Source: Gallionellales bacterium RIFCSPLOWO2_02_FULL_57_47
GTDB taxonomy: Bacteria > Pseudomonadota > Gammaproteobacteria > Burkholderiales > Gallionellaceae
Direction: 5' to 3'
Length of the DNA: 34,926 bases
NCBI GenBank assembly: GCA_001801175.1
Contig: MGWZ01000046.1
Coordinates: 27,825-62,750 of the forward strand
The notes below the pieces were generated by a model. That model was not told the DNA's origin and did no database searches. It saw nothing but the letters and a program-made list of their open reading frames with translations. The position numbers and the translations under genes are program-made. Position 1 is the first letter of the stretch. Each line of letters starts with the position of its first letter. Below, piece by piece: positions 17,537-25,824 of this stretch.

Positions 17537-18837
17537 TGCTGACCAAAGAACAATGCTACGGGCAGCTGCTGCTCGGCAAGGCCGTTAAATCAGAAGGCTG
17601 GCTGGAGACTATTCGCGTTGAAGCGCTGGAGAGCGCCAAGGCCCTGCATTTTCCTTCGGAACGGCACGACGACTGGCGCTTCACCGACTTGTCGCCGTTG
17701 TTCCAGCATGGCTTCCAGCCGGTCGGTTCATTTGCCCGATTGAAGCTGGCCGACATCGAGAAATTCCTGATCCCCGGTTCGATACGCCTGGTTTTTGTCG
17801 ACGGAAGTTTTGACGCCGGACTTTCCGATCTGGCGCAAGCCGGCGCGGGTGTGAAAGTGAAATCCCTGGTTGAATGCCTTGGCGACCCGCAGGTAGAAGC
17901 GCATTTTGCGCGGCATGTACCCTTCAAACAGGATGCGTTCGCCGCCTTGAACACGCGCTTTTTCGAAGACGGCGCCTTTGTCCATGTGGCCGGTGAGCAT
18001 GTAGCAGGCGAAGTTTCAGCGCCCATCCATATTCTGCATGTGGCAAGCAAACGTGAAGCGCCTTCCGCGATTTACCCGAGGTGCCTGGTGGTGATGGAAT
18101 CTAACAGCCGCGCGACCGTGGTCGAAGATTATGTTGGTCTCGAAGACGGGATCAATTTTTCGGATGCGGTGACCGAGGTGGTGCTGAAAGATCATGCGCA
18201 ATTGCAGCATGTGCGCGTGCAGCGCGAAGCAAAAAATGCATTTCACATCGGGCACTGTTCGGTCGTGGCGGGCACGGGCAGCGTTTATGCTTCGACTTCG
18301 CTTGCCTTCGGTGCGCGCGTGTCGCGCCATGCCCTGCATGTCACGCAACAGGGGGAGGGCGCTGAAATCCGGCTCAACGGGCTGGCATTGATCGCCGGGC
18401 GCCAGGTTGCCGATACGCACACCCGGATCGACCATGCCGCGCCCGGAGGCAAGAGCGTCCAATTGCACAAATGCATCGCCGACGGGGCGGCACATGCGGT
18501 TTTCAGCGGCAAGGTCATCGTCCACCGGGGGGCGGCGGGGACAGACTCCGTGCAAAGCAGCCGCAACCTGCTGCTCTCGGGCAAAGCGCGCATCGACACC
18601 CAGCCGCAACTGGAAATCTTCAACGACGATGTGAGCTGCAAACACGGCGCGACGGTCGGGCAGATAGATGCAGATGCGCTGTTTTTCCTCAAGAGCCGCG
18701 GGCTTTCCGAGGAGCGCGCGCGAAACCTGCTTACCCATGCTTTTGCCGCAGAAATCATCGCCAGGATACCCGTGCCGTCTCTGGTCGAATCCCTGAGCCT
18801 GAACATACTTGAAGAGCGCATGAAGGGGAACGCATGA
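17536..18837 (+). CDS. sufD: Fe-S scaffold complex subunit SufD
   Basis: A 433-residue SufD protein, paralogue of SufB, which forms a SufB-SufC2-SufD complex and helps bring in iron. The conserved beta-helix part LHKCIADGAAHAVFSGK and the CKHGATVG stretch with the conserved histidine are present. I take the ATG at 17536, which overlaps the sufC stop by one base; a GTG directly before it (17533) would add one residue. Its last four bases overlap sufS. It is less conserved than SufB, as usual. Confidence 0.95.
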   Translation: MLTKEQCYGQLLLGKAVKSEGWLETIRVEALESAKALHFPSERHDDWRFTDLSPLFQHGFQPVGSFARLKLADIEKFLIPGSIRLVFVDGSFDAGLSDLAQAGAGVKVKSLVECLGDPQVEAHFARHVPFKQDAFAALNTRFFEDGAFVHVAGEHVAGEVSAPIHILHVASKREAPSAIYPRCLVVMESNSRATVVEDYVGLEDGINFSDAVTEVVLKDHAQLQHVRVQREAKNAFHIGHCSVVAGTGSVYASTSLAFGARVSRHALHVTQQGEGAEIRLNGLALIAGRQVADTHTRIDHAAPGGKSVQLHKCIADGAAHAVFSGKVIVHRGAAGTDSVQSSRNLLLSGKARIDTQPQLEIFNDDVSCKHGATVGQIDADALFFLKSRGLSEERARNLLTHAFAAEIIARIPVPSLVESLSLNILEERMKGNA

Positions 18838-20063
18838 GGATCAATAGTTCAAATATAGAGAAAATCCGCGCCGATTTTCCGATTCTCGAATTGCAGGTTT
18901 CCGGCAAGCCGCTGGTCTATCTGGACAATGCGGCCAGCAGCCAGATGCCGCAGGCGGTCATCGACCGTATCGTGCGCTACCAGACGGAAGAACACGCCAA
19001 CATCCACCGCGCGGTGCATTACCTGAGCGAGCTGGCCACGAAGGAATTCGAGGCGGCGCGCGTCAAGGTGCAGCACTTCCTGAATGCGATGGAATCGCGC
19101 GAAATCATTTTCACGCGCGGCACGACCGAGGCCATCAATCTGGTGATGCACGGCTACGGCCGCGCCTTCATCGGCAAGGGCGACGAGATCATCCTGTCCG
19201 CAATGGAACATCATGCGAACATCGTTCCGTGGCAAATGCTGGTGCAGGAAAAAGGCGCGGTGCTGCGCGTGATCCCGATGAACGATGCCGGTGAATTGTT
19301 GATCGACGAATTCGAAGCGCTGTTCAATTCGAGGACAAAATTCCTTGCGCTGTCACATGTATCGAACGCGCTCGGCACGATCAATCCAGTAAAGCAGATG
19401 GTTGCCTTTGCACACCAGCACGGCGTGCCGGTGCTGCTCGACGGCGCGCAGGCCGCGCCGCATCAGCCGATTGACGTGCAGGATCTGGATTGCGATTTCT
19501 ACGCCTTTTCCGGGCACAAGCTGTGCGGCCCGACCGGGATCGGCGCGCTGTACGGCAAGGCGCATCTGCTGGAGAAGATGCAGCCCTATCAGGGCGGCGG
19601 TGACATGATTCTCTCGGTGACTTTCGAGAAAACCACCTACAACGTCATACCTGCCAAGTTCGAGGCGGGCACGCCGCCGATCATGGCGGCAATCGGCCTG
19701 GGCGCGGCGATCGATTATTTGAACGGCATCGGCATCGCCAATATCGATGCTTATGTGAAGGAATTGCTCGATTATGCAACCGCGCAGGTTTCGGCAATGC
19801 CCGGCGTAAGAATCATCGGCACGGCCAGCAAAAAAGCCGCTGTGCTGTCATTCGAAATCGACGGGGTGCATCCGCACGACGTGGGCACGATTCTGAACGA
19901 CTACGGCATAGCGATCCGCACCGGCCACCATTGCGCCCAGCCGGTGATGCAGCGCTTCCACGTGCCGGCCACCGCGCGCGCGTCGTTTGCCTTTTACAAC
20001 ACCAGAGAAGAAATCGACAAGCTGGTCAATGGCATCCGGAAAGTGCAGGAGATGTTCGCATGA
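18834..20063 (+). CDS. sufS: cysteine desulfurase SufS
   Basis: The 409-residue PLP-dependent enzyme that takes sulfur from cysteine, leaving alanine and an enzyme persulfide. The PLP lysine is Lys229 in FSGHKLCGPTG, and the catalytic cysteine is Cys367 in RTGHHCAQPVM; the RxGHHCA form is typical of group II desulfurases (SufS). ATGA overlaps link it to sufD before and sufU after, so subunit supply is likely coupled. No sufE is seen; SufU is the likely sulfur acceptor. Confidence 0.97.
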   Translation: MRINSSNIEKIRADFPILELQVSGKPLVYLDNAASSQMPQAVIDRIVRYQTEEHANIHRAVHYLSELATKEFEAARVKVQHFLNAMESREIIFTRGTTEAINLVMHGYGRAFIGKGDEIILSAMEHHANIVPWQMLVQEKGAVLRVIPMNDAGELLIDEFEALFNSRTKFLALSHVSNALGTINPVKQMVAFAHQHGVPVLLDGAQAAPHQPIDVQDLDCDFYAFSGHKLCGPTGIGALYGKAHLLEKMQPYQGGGDMILSVTFEKTTYNVIPAKFEAGTPPIMAAIGLGAAIDYLNGIGIANIDAYVKELLDYATAQVSAMPGVRIIGTASKKAAVLSFEIDGVHPHDVGTILNDYGIAIRTGHHCAQPVMQRFHVPATARASFAFYNTREEIDKLVNGIRKVQEMFA

Positions 20064-20551
20064 GCGATATACGACAGCTTTATCAGGAAGTAATCCTCGA
20101 CCACAACCGCAAACCGAGAAACTGGGGTTCGATTCCGGACGCGAACCACCATGCGGACGGACACAACCCGCTGTGCGGAGACCACATCAAGCTTTCGGTA
20201 AACGTGCAGGATGACAAGATTGCTTCCATCGCTTTCGAAGGACATGGCTGCGCGATATGCAAGGCTTCCGCCTCGATGATGACCGGCGCGGTCAAGGGGA
20301 AAGCGGTGCAGGATGCAGAAATCATGGTCGAGGAATTCAGGGGCATGGCGACCGGCACACTCGACCCCGACAACCAGGCCAACCATCTGGGCAAGCTGAA
20401 AATCTTTGCCGGCGTCAAGGACCTGCCGTCACGGGTCAAGTGCGCGATCCTGCCGTGGCATACGCTGCATGCGGCGCTGAATGCCGAAGCATCAACCTCG
20501 ACTGAAGGCGAAGCAGATCCGGTTCCCGGTACCGGAATAGGTGAAGAATAA
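20060..20551 (+). CDS. sufU: SufU-type sulfur acceptor protein
   Basis: This 163-residue protein belongs to the IscU/SufU fold. Residues for metal/sulfur binding are Cys39 and Asp41 (PLCGDH), Cys64/Cys67 (GHGCAICKAS) and Cys128 (SRVKCAILPWHTL). The long spacing before Cys128 and the lack of the IscU LPPVK motif point to SufU, a zinc protein that receives persulfide from SufS. The start at 20060 sits in an ATGA overlap with sufS; a longer upstream frame only reads through sufS. A 30-residue acidic C-terminal tail (STSTEGEADPVPGTGIGEE) is unusual for the family. Confidence 0.94.
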   Translation: MSDIRQLYQEVILDHNRKPRNWGSIPDANHHADGHNPLCGDHIKLSVNVQDDKIASIAFEGHGCAICKASASMMTGAVKGKAVQDAEIMVEEFRGMATGTLDPDNQANHLGKLKIFAGVKDLPSRVKCAILPWHTLHAALNAEASTSTEGEADPVPGTGIGEE

Positions 20552-20553
20552 TC

Positions 20554-20589
20554 ATGCCAAAAATTGCTGACATCCCATGCCTAAAATAG
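20554..20589 (+). CDS. possible 11-codon leader duplicating the start of the Nfu gene
   Basis: An ATG three bases after the sufU stop opens an 11-codon frame reading MPKIADIPCLK. Its first seven residues are identical to the start of the Nfu protein that begins at 20577 in a different frame. The two coding stretches differ at five of the six codons after ATG that could vary, all at third positions. It may be a fossil of a duplicated start or a short leader; translation is unproven. Confidence 0.35.
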   Translation: MPKIADIPCLK

Positions 20590-21113
20590 CAGATATAGAA
20601 GACACCCCGAACCCGAACGCAGTCAAGTTCGTGCTGAAGGACAGATTGACCTGGGGCACGGCACGCTCCTTCGACAGCGCCGAAGCGGCTGCTGCCGACC
20701 CGCTCGCTTCCCAGTTGTTTGCGATTGCGCACGTTACCAATGTGTATTACATGGACAAGTGGATCACCGTCACCCAGGACGGCGAGGCGGACTGGCCGAC
20801 GTTGCTGCGAAAAATCGCGATGCCGATCAGGGAGGCGGAGGCCGCCCAGAAACCGGATGCACAACCCGCATCGAACTATGTTAACGACGATCCCAGATTG
20901 GCCGCTATCCGCAAATTGCTGGACGAGGAAATCCGCCCCGCCCTGATGGCGGATGGCGGAGATCTTGAAATCGAGAGCCTGGAGGGAAACCTGCTGAAGA
21001 TTCACTATTTCGGCGCATGCGGCAGCTGTCCGAGTTCTCTTTCCGGCACTCTGTGGGCCATCGGGAACCTGGCCAGAACCATCGAGCCGGATATCGAGGT
21101 TGAAGTAGTATGA
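20577..21113 (+). CDS. NfuA-like Fe-S carrier (Nfu N-terminal plus NifU C-terminal domains)
   Basis: This 178-residue protein has an Nfu N-terminal domain (EDTPNPNAVKFVLKDRL, about residues 8-85), a linker, and a NifU-type C-terminal domain (about 105-178) with the cluster-binding CGSC (Cys148, Cys151) in HYFGACGSCPSS. Two molecules would share one [4Fe-4S] cluster to pass to client enzymes. Layout and operon position mark it as the late carrier of the SUF pathway. The stop overlaps the Rieske gene start (ATGA). Confidence 0.93.
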   Translation: MPKIADIEDTPNPNAVKFVLKDRLTWGTARSFDSAEAAAADPLASQLFAIAHVTNVYYMDKWITVTQDGEADWPTLLRKIAMPIREAEAAQKPDAQPASNYVNDDPRLAAIRKLLDEEIRPALMADGGDLEIESLEGNLLKIHYFGACGSCPSSLSGTLWAIGNLARTIEPDIEVEVV

Positions 21114-21430
21114 GCGATTGGGTGGATGTTGGCAGGGCCGATGAAATTTCCGCCGGAAAACCGGTGCACATTGAAATCGACGGCACCGGCATCGCGGTGT
21201 TCAAACTGGGCCAAACGTTCTACGCAATCGAGGATGTCTGCACCCATGACGGCGGCAAACTGACCGGCGGTAGCGTCGAAGACGGCGAGATCATCTGCCC
21301 GCGCCACGGCGCCCGTTTCTCCATCAAAACCGGAGCAGCCCTGACTGCGCCCGCCTACGAGCCGACCGCGACATTTCCGGTCAGAGTCGAAAACGGCATC
21401 GTTCAGGTCAGGGATGACCGCTGGGATTAG
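21110..21430 (+). CDS. Rieske-type [2Fe-2S] ferredoxin
   Basis: This 106-residue protein is a soluble Rieske domain with Cys44-x-His46 (CTHDGG) and Cys63-x2-His66 (CPRHGARF), the four cluster ligands. No membrane anchor is present, so it belongs with NirD/dioxygenase-type ferredoxins. It ends the suf operon, joined by an ATGA overlap to the Nfu gene. A role as electron donor in cluster assembly is a reasonable inference from position, but it could be a client. The REP palindrome at 21490 may close the operon. Confidence 0.93.
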   Translation: MSDWVDVGRADEISAGKPVHIEIDGTGIAVFKLGQTFYAIEDVCTHDGGKLTGGSVEDGEIICPRHGARFSIKTGAALTAPAYEPTATFPVRVENGIVQVRDDRWD

Positions 21431-21489
21431 CTTCAAGTTCGTAAACGCACCCTTGCAGGATTGAATTTAATGAAATGTTGTTAAGAGCA

Positions 21490-21560
21490 CGTAGGGCGGG
21501 TCACACCCGCCATGGTTGCACGGCATCAGGTGGGTTACGGCGGGTGTGACCCGCCCTACG
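21490..21560. repeat. REP palindrome, family D, copy 1
   Basis: A 71-base element with perfect 22-base arms (21490-21511, beginning CGTAGGGCGGGTCACACC, and 21539-21560) around a 27-base interior. A copy with nearly the same interior lies at 22920-22989, and one lone arm at 22771-22792. It sits 59 bases after the suf operon and directly before the transposase remnant. Confidence 0.9.
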
Positions 21561-21562
21561 CT

Positions 21563-21703
21563 TGCTATAATCGCAACGAAGCAATGGCGCGTGCATATCT
21601 AACCGGGCGGCACACCATGGCAGCGATAGCGCGGCATTTCGACGTGCATTACGCGACCGTGAGCAGGGCGGTGAACGCCTATAAAAGCACGCCAGAGGCT
21701 TGA
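21563..21703 (+). pseudogene. C-terminal remnant of a REP-associated tyrosine transposase
   Basis: Directly after the REP an open frame reads NEAMARAYLTGRHTMAAIAR followed by HFDVHYATVSRAV, ending at TGA 21701-21703. This helix-turn-helix looks like the tail found at the C terminus of many REP-associated Y1 transposases (RAYT), as I recall them. The catalytic HUH domain is missing, so this is a fragment. Lying against a REP, the element such transposases move, supports the reading. Confidence 0.6.
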
Positions 21704-21786
21704 TGCAGTGCAGCAAGGCACGCAGCCAGATTGGCAAATGTGCGGGAGCGCGGGCAACCAGCCCGCGAAACAGCGAGGAGGAAGCG

Positions 21787-21936
21787 ATGTTCATCATGGA
21801 TATGCCGCCTGTCCCACCCAGCGAAAGACCAGTGTTGCTGGTGCAGGCAAGGTCAAATGCGAATGCGAATGTCGTAATGCAAGACCTGACCCCGTTCGTT
21901 TTTGCCGTTCGTTTTGACCGTTCGTTTGAGACCTGA
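21787..21936 (+). pseudogene. 5' fragment of a disrupted gene
   Basis: A very strong ribosome binding site (AGGAGG, 21776-21781) stands five bases before an ATG that opens a 49-residue frame (MFIMDMPPVPPSERPVLLVQ...). From about residue 32 on the frame runs into GTTCGTTT repeats and soon stops. The strong start signal and the normal-looking first 30 residues suggest the true 5' end of the metzincin gene that follows in another frame at 22007, cut by insertion of the repeat tract. The link between the two pieces is inferred. Confidence 0.45.
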
Positions 21937-21960
21937 CCCCGTTCGTTTGTGCGTTCGTTT
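21883..21960. repeat. GACCTGACCCCGTTCGTTT direct repeats and GTTCGTTT units
   Basis: GACCTGACCCCGTTCGTTT occurs twice (21883-21901 and 21930-21948). Inside and around it are five copies of GTTCGTTT (starting at 21894, 21907, 21920, 21941 and 21953) with 5- or 13-base spacers. The tract lies exactly where the metzincin reading frame is broken and so probably marks an insertion or repair scar. Confidence 0.75.
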
Positions 21961-22006
21961 GCTCACTCCTGCTGCTGCGTGGCCGACCTACTTCCATTCT
22001 CGCGGA

Positions 22007-22924
22007 ATGACTTTTGATCTCAATGATCCGTCACAGGTTACATTGTTCGAGGGGCCGAAGAATGGGGTGTTAGAGTTATCAGGCTCTTACGTTTATCGGC
22101 CTAATGAAGGCTACCTCGGCTCAGACCAGATGATTTTTTCAGTCGAGGCAAAGGGCAAAATATTCAAGGTAATCTATTCGGTGGATGTCGCCCGTGCGCC
22201 TGACTACGGTTCACCCAATTGCCCGAATAGCTTCGGCATCAAGGAGCTCCCCAACCCGACAAAGGACGGCGACAAAGGCAGTGCGCTCGATATTCTCGAA
22301 CTGCCCATTGGCGGCCTGCTGGATGCCGAAGCGCTCGCCCAACTGCACGCCATGGTCAGTTTCTCGATGGGTTCGGGCATTCTGGGCGATGGCGGTTTGC
22401 TCAATATCGCTGACCTCCCCGGAGGAGCCGTTGGCCAAACCATAGGCGAAGGCGTCAACGCCACCATCACCTTGGACGACAACGCCGCCGGCCACAACTG
22501 GTTCATCGACACCACCCCCTGGTACAACAGCGAATACCTCCCCACCTCCAACCCCTACGAGTGGGTCGCGAAGGAGGGCACTGCCGCCTACGGCAAGATG
22601 GACATGCTCTCCGTATTACTGCACGAATACGGCCATGCATTGGGCATCGAACACAGCGCCGACAACCACGACTACATGGCCACCACCCTGACCCCCGGCG
22701 TGCGCCGGATGCCGAGTGCGGAAGAGCTGGCGTTGATGCAGGAACTCATCGGACAAGCCAAGGGCGATCTCGTAGGGCGGGTCACACCCGCCGATTCAAA
22801 CCCGGACAACACCCCAATGCCACTCCCGATCCCGCTGGGCGCGGGCTTCGGCATGGCGTTCATCGGCCGTATGCGCAAGAGCAGCTACGGTGGCACGAGC
22901 ATTGATTTTGCATACCGCTCGTAG
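22007..22924 (+). pseudogene. truncated extracellular metzincin (HExxHxxGxxH) protein
   Basis: The open frame (305 residues from ATG 22007; open to an ATG at 21902, but that part only translates the repeat tract) begins with a cadherin/Ig-like repeat (VTLFEGPKNGVLEL, YVYRPNEGYLGSD) and continues into a metzincin catalytic domain with zinc motif HEYGHALGIEHS and a Met-turn (DYMATTL). Such domains occur near the end of very large secreted proteins. No signal peptide is left. A REP arm is translated inside it (22771-22792, as VGRVTPAD), and the final TAG (22922-22924) is part of the next REP, so the native C terminus seems lost. I judge it a decaying gene; it might still encode an intact catalytic domain. 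Confidence 0.65.
22771..22792. repeat. single REP arm inside the metzincin coding frame, family D
   Basis: These 22 bases are identical to the left arm of the REPs at 21490 and 22920, but without the second arm. The insertion keeps the reading frame open, encoding part of LVGRVTPADS between the catalytic domain and the C-terminal stretch. Confidence 0.85.
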
Positions 22925-22989
22925 GGCGGGTCACACCCGCCATGGTTGCTCGGCATCAGTGGGTTACGGCGGGTGTGACCCGCCCTACG
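22920..22989. repeat. REP palindrome, family D, copy 2
   Basis: A 70-base element with 22-base arms (22920-22941 and 22968-22989). The interior (ATGGTTGCTCGGCATCAGTG...) differs from copy 1 by one substitution and one missing base. Its TAG supplies the stop codon of the metzincin frame. Confidence 0.9.
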
Positions 22990-23049
22990 CTAGGTCATCG
23001 TTAGAATGATTTGGCATCAGTGCCGTGACCTCTGTATAATGCTCAGCTT

Positions 23050-23126
<77 letters not shown>

Positions 23127-23175
23127 GTCAAATTCAATAAGCCGTGAGGCTGTTCAGGTTCTTCTTGCCACCCAA

Positions 23176-24762
23176 ATGTCCGATAGTTCTCCATCACAAG
23201 AGCCAGCAGTTATCCAGCGCAAGGTTGCAATAGCGGCTTGCTTCGGCACTTTTCTGGAATGGTATGACTTCCTCACGTTCGCTTCGTTAGCCACCTATTT
23301 CAGCACGCTGTTTTTCCCCCAGGAAAATCCGGTTGCGGCACTGCTGGCCAGCCTTGCCACCTTCGGGGTCGGCATGCTGGTGCGCCCGCTCGGCGCGGCA
23401 TTATTCGGGTCGATGGGCGACAAATATGGCCGCCGTCCGGTGTTTATTGCAACAATAGTGCTGATGGGTTTGTCGACGTTCTTCGTCGGGCTGTTGCCGA
23501 CCTATGCGCAGGTGGGCATGCTGGCTCCGATATTATTGCTGGTGTTGCGCCTGTTGCAGGGATTGTCGGTGGGTGGCGAGATCGGCGGCGCGGCGGTCTA
23601 TCTGACCGAGCATGCACCCATTAACAAACGCGGCGTCTATACCAGCGTGCTGCAATTGATGGGGCCGCTGGGCATCCTGGTGTCGACCCTGCAGGTGGTG
23701 TTGCTGCAATCGTATTTGAGCGCCGACGATTTCCAGTCCTGGGGATGGCGCGTGCCGTTCCTGCTTTCCATCCTGTTGCTGCTGATCTCGATCAAGAGCC
23801 GGGTGAACATGTACGAGTCGCCGGTGTTCCTGCATTTGCGCGAGAAACATAATCTATCCAAGGCGCCGTTGCGTGAATGTTTGACTGACCGACGCACGCT
23901 TGGCCGCATGGCAATATTGTTCTTCTGCATTTCCGCAGGCGGGTCGCTGCTGTTCTTTTCGTCCCAGGTTTATGCCAATGTCTATCTGAAAAGCGTGGTC
24001 AGGCTAGACCCGCAAACCGCATCGACACTGGTTATGCTGAGCACGCTGGTGTTGTTCCCGCTGACCATATTTTTCGGCTGGCTGTCGGACCGCATCGGGC
24101 GCAGGCCGGTACTGCTGGCCGGTTTGCTGCTCGGCTGCCTGGCAATTTTTCCGGTTTTCAAAGGCCTGATGCATTACGGCAATCCCACGCTCGAGCGCTT
24201 CAACAGCGAGGTGCCGGTGGCGCTGTATGGCGATTCATGCGGCTATGACCCATTCACTTCGACGAAAAACGACTGCGAGCGCAATCAGCAATTGCTCGCC
24301 AAGCTGGGCGTGTCATACACGCTCTTTCCCCAACAGTCATCCGATGCTGCCCTGGTGCGTATCGGCAAGAGCGAAGTCGCCGGCTATCGACCCGACGAGC
24401 TCACGCAGATGCTCAAGGCCGAGGGCTGGACTGAACAGGCTGCGCCGGAACAGGTCAACCGTGCAATGATCTTTCTGTTATTGCTGATCCCGGTCATCGC
24501 CGTCGGACTGATCACCGGCCCGCAAACTGCCACACTGGCCGAATTATTCCCGGCACGCACGCGCTATACAGCGGTGGCATTGCCGCATAACCTCAGCGCA
24601 GGCTGGATAGGGGGGTTGTCGCCATTCATGATCACGCTACTCAGCGTGAAGGCGGGCAATGCCTTGTCGGGCATGTGGTATCCGGTCGGGCTGCTGACGA
24701 TGGCTTTCGTGATCGGTTTGATTTTCCTGCCCGAGACACGCAATGTCTCGCTTGAAGGCTGA
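23176..24762 (+). CDS. MFS transporter, metabolite:H+ symporter (MHS) type
   Basis: This 528-residue membrane protein has twelve predicted spans. The N-terminal FGTFLEWYDFLTFASLA and the loop 2-3 motif GSMGDKYGRRPVF are typical of the MHS group (ProP, ShiA, KgtP relatives), as is LRLLQGLSVGGEIGGAAVYLTEHAP. Between spans 9 and 10 is a polar insert of about 75 residues (about 335-410) with two cysteines (DSCGYDP, NDCERN), outside the membrane; such inserts occur in some MHS members. Substrate is likely a small organic acid or osmolyte but cannot be named. The Shine-Dalgarno is weak. Confidence 0.92.
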   Translation: MSDSSPSQEPAVIQRKVAIAACFGTFLEWYDFLTFASLATYFSTLFFPQENPVAALLASLATFGVGMLVRPLGAALFGSMGDKYGRRPVFIATIVLMGLSTFFVGLLPTYAQVGMLAPILLLVLRLLQGLSVGGEIGGAAVYLTEHAPINKRGVYTSVLQLMGPLGILVSTLQVVLLQSYLSADDFQSWGWRVPFLLSILLLLISIKSRVNMYESPVFLHLREKHNLSKAPLRECLTDRRTLGRMAILFFCISAGGSLLFFSSQVYANVYLKSVVRLDPQTASTLVMLSTLVLFPLTIFFGWLSDRIGRRPVLLAGLLLGCLAIFPVFKGLMHYGNPTLERFNSEVPVALYGDSCGYDPFTSTKNDCERNQQLLAKLGVSYTLFPQQSSDAALVRIGKSEVAGYRPDELTQMLKAEGWTEQAAPEQVNRAMIFLLLLIPVIAVGLITGPQTATLAELFPARTRYTAVALPHNLSAGWIGGLSPFMITLLSVKAGNALSGMWYPVGLLTMAFVIGLIFLPETRNVSLEG

Positions 24763-24782
24763 TTCCGGTCAAAAGTGAAATC

Positions 24783-24837
24783 CCGTAGGGTGCATTCCAT
24801 GCACCAACAGCAATGGTGCATGGAATGCACCCTACGG
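24783..24837. repeat. palindromic element, family E, copy 2
   Basis: Two perfect 24-base arms (24783-24806 and 24814-24837, core GTAGGGTGCATTCCATGCAC) enclose the loop ACAGCAA. It matches the arms of the element at 11244-11294. It lies 20 bases after the transporter stop and may end that transcript. Confidence 0.85.
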
Positions 24838-25071
24838 AGTTTGCTCCTTTGAAAGGCCATGCATTCGAGCTCTAACGTGAAACTCGCGAAGCGATTCGTT
24901 TGCCCTTTCTCCCGCTTGCGGGGGAAAGTTGGATAGGGGGAAACGGGCATGGCGAGTTTCATTGTCGGGGGTGGCAACTTTGCCATGCCCGTTGGATGTT
25001 TACAGGCAACAAATCCACATGCGCTTGTGGCACAATCCCATTGATACTTTTACGCTTATTATTGACCTACG
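24838..25071. other. spacer before surE with one inverted repeat
   Basis: AACGGGCATGGC (24942-24953) pairs with GCCATGCCCGTT (24982-24993) over a 28-base loop; before it a degenerate family B repeat (CTCCCGCTTGCGGGGG, about 24908-24923) is seen. The surE promoter must lie here or close by; TTGATAC..., near 25041, is suggestive but I cannot pair it. Confidence 0.45.
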
Positions 25072-25824
25072 ATGCGCATACTGATCAGCAATGACGATGG
25101 CTATTTCGCGCCAGGACTGGCGTGTCTCGCCGAGCATATAGCCAGGGTCGCAGACATTGTCGTGGTTGCTCCCGAGCGGGATCGCAGCGGCGCGAGCAAT
25201 TCACTGACTCTGGATCGCCCGCTCAAGCTGAGTCGCGCCACCAATGGTTTCTACTACGTCAACGGCACGCCGACCGATTGCGTGCACCTCGCTGTTACAG
25301 GGATGCTGGATCAGCAGCCGGACATGGTGGTTTCCGGCATCAATGCCGGCGCCAACATGGGCGATGACACCGTTTATTCCGGCACGGTGGCGGCGGCAAC
25401 TGAAGGCTTTCTGCTGGGCATACCCTCGGTTGCGGTTTCGCTGGTGGGCAGGGAATTCGCTCATTACGAGACGGCCGCCAGGGTCGCCGCCGACCTGGTG
25501 CAGCGCTTTGCCAGGCAAAAGCACAGTCTTCCCTGGCTGCTCAACGTGAACGTGCCGGATGTCCCTTATGATCAACTGCAAGGTATTTCCGTCACGCGCC
25601 TCGGCAAGCGGCACAAGGCAGAGCCGGTGGTGAAGGCCAGCAATCCGCACGGCGAAACCGTCTATTGGGTGGGCGCGGCGGGCAAGGCGCAGGATGCCGG
25701 CGAAGGAACCGATTTCCATGCATTGGCGCAACAACGAGTTTCGCTCACTCCGCTGCAAATCGATCTCACCCAGTACAACCAGCTCGACGCGGTGCGCGGC
25801 TGGATCGAGCAGTCCCAGGAATGA
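25072..25824 (+). CDS. surE: 5'/3'-nucleotidase SurE
   Basis: This 250-residue cytoplasmic phosphatase removes phosphate from nucleoside monophosphates and is linked to survival in stationary phase. The metal-binding start [15 protein letters not shown] (Asp8, Asp9), [15 protein letters not shown], and [25 protein letters not shown] are all present. The stop overlaps the pcm start by four bases (ATGA), the common surE-pcm order of proteobacteria. Confidence 0.96.
   Translation: MRILISNDDGYFAPGLACLAEHIARVADIVVVAPERDRSGASNSLTLDRPLKLSRATNGFYYVNGTPTDCVHLAVTGMLDQQPDMVVSGINAGANMGDDTVYSGTVAAATEGFLLGIPSVAVSLVGREFAHYETAARVAADLVQRFARQKHSLPWLLNVNVPDVPYDQLQGISVTRLGKRHKAEPVVKASNPHGETVYWVGAAGKAQDAGEGTDFHALAQQRVSLTPLQIDLTQYNQLDAVRGWIEQSQE

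Noticed and set aside
19931..20059. N-terminal extension of SufU by 43 residues
   Set aside because: It lies in the sufS coding sequence in another frame; the ATGA overlap start at 20060 fits the family.
21700..21786. Extension of the 5' metzincin fragment upstream to 21700
   Set aside because: The strong AGGAGG site at 21776 belongs to the ATG at 21787; the upstream codons look like non-coding spacer.
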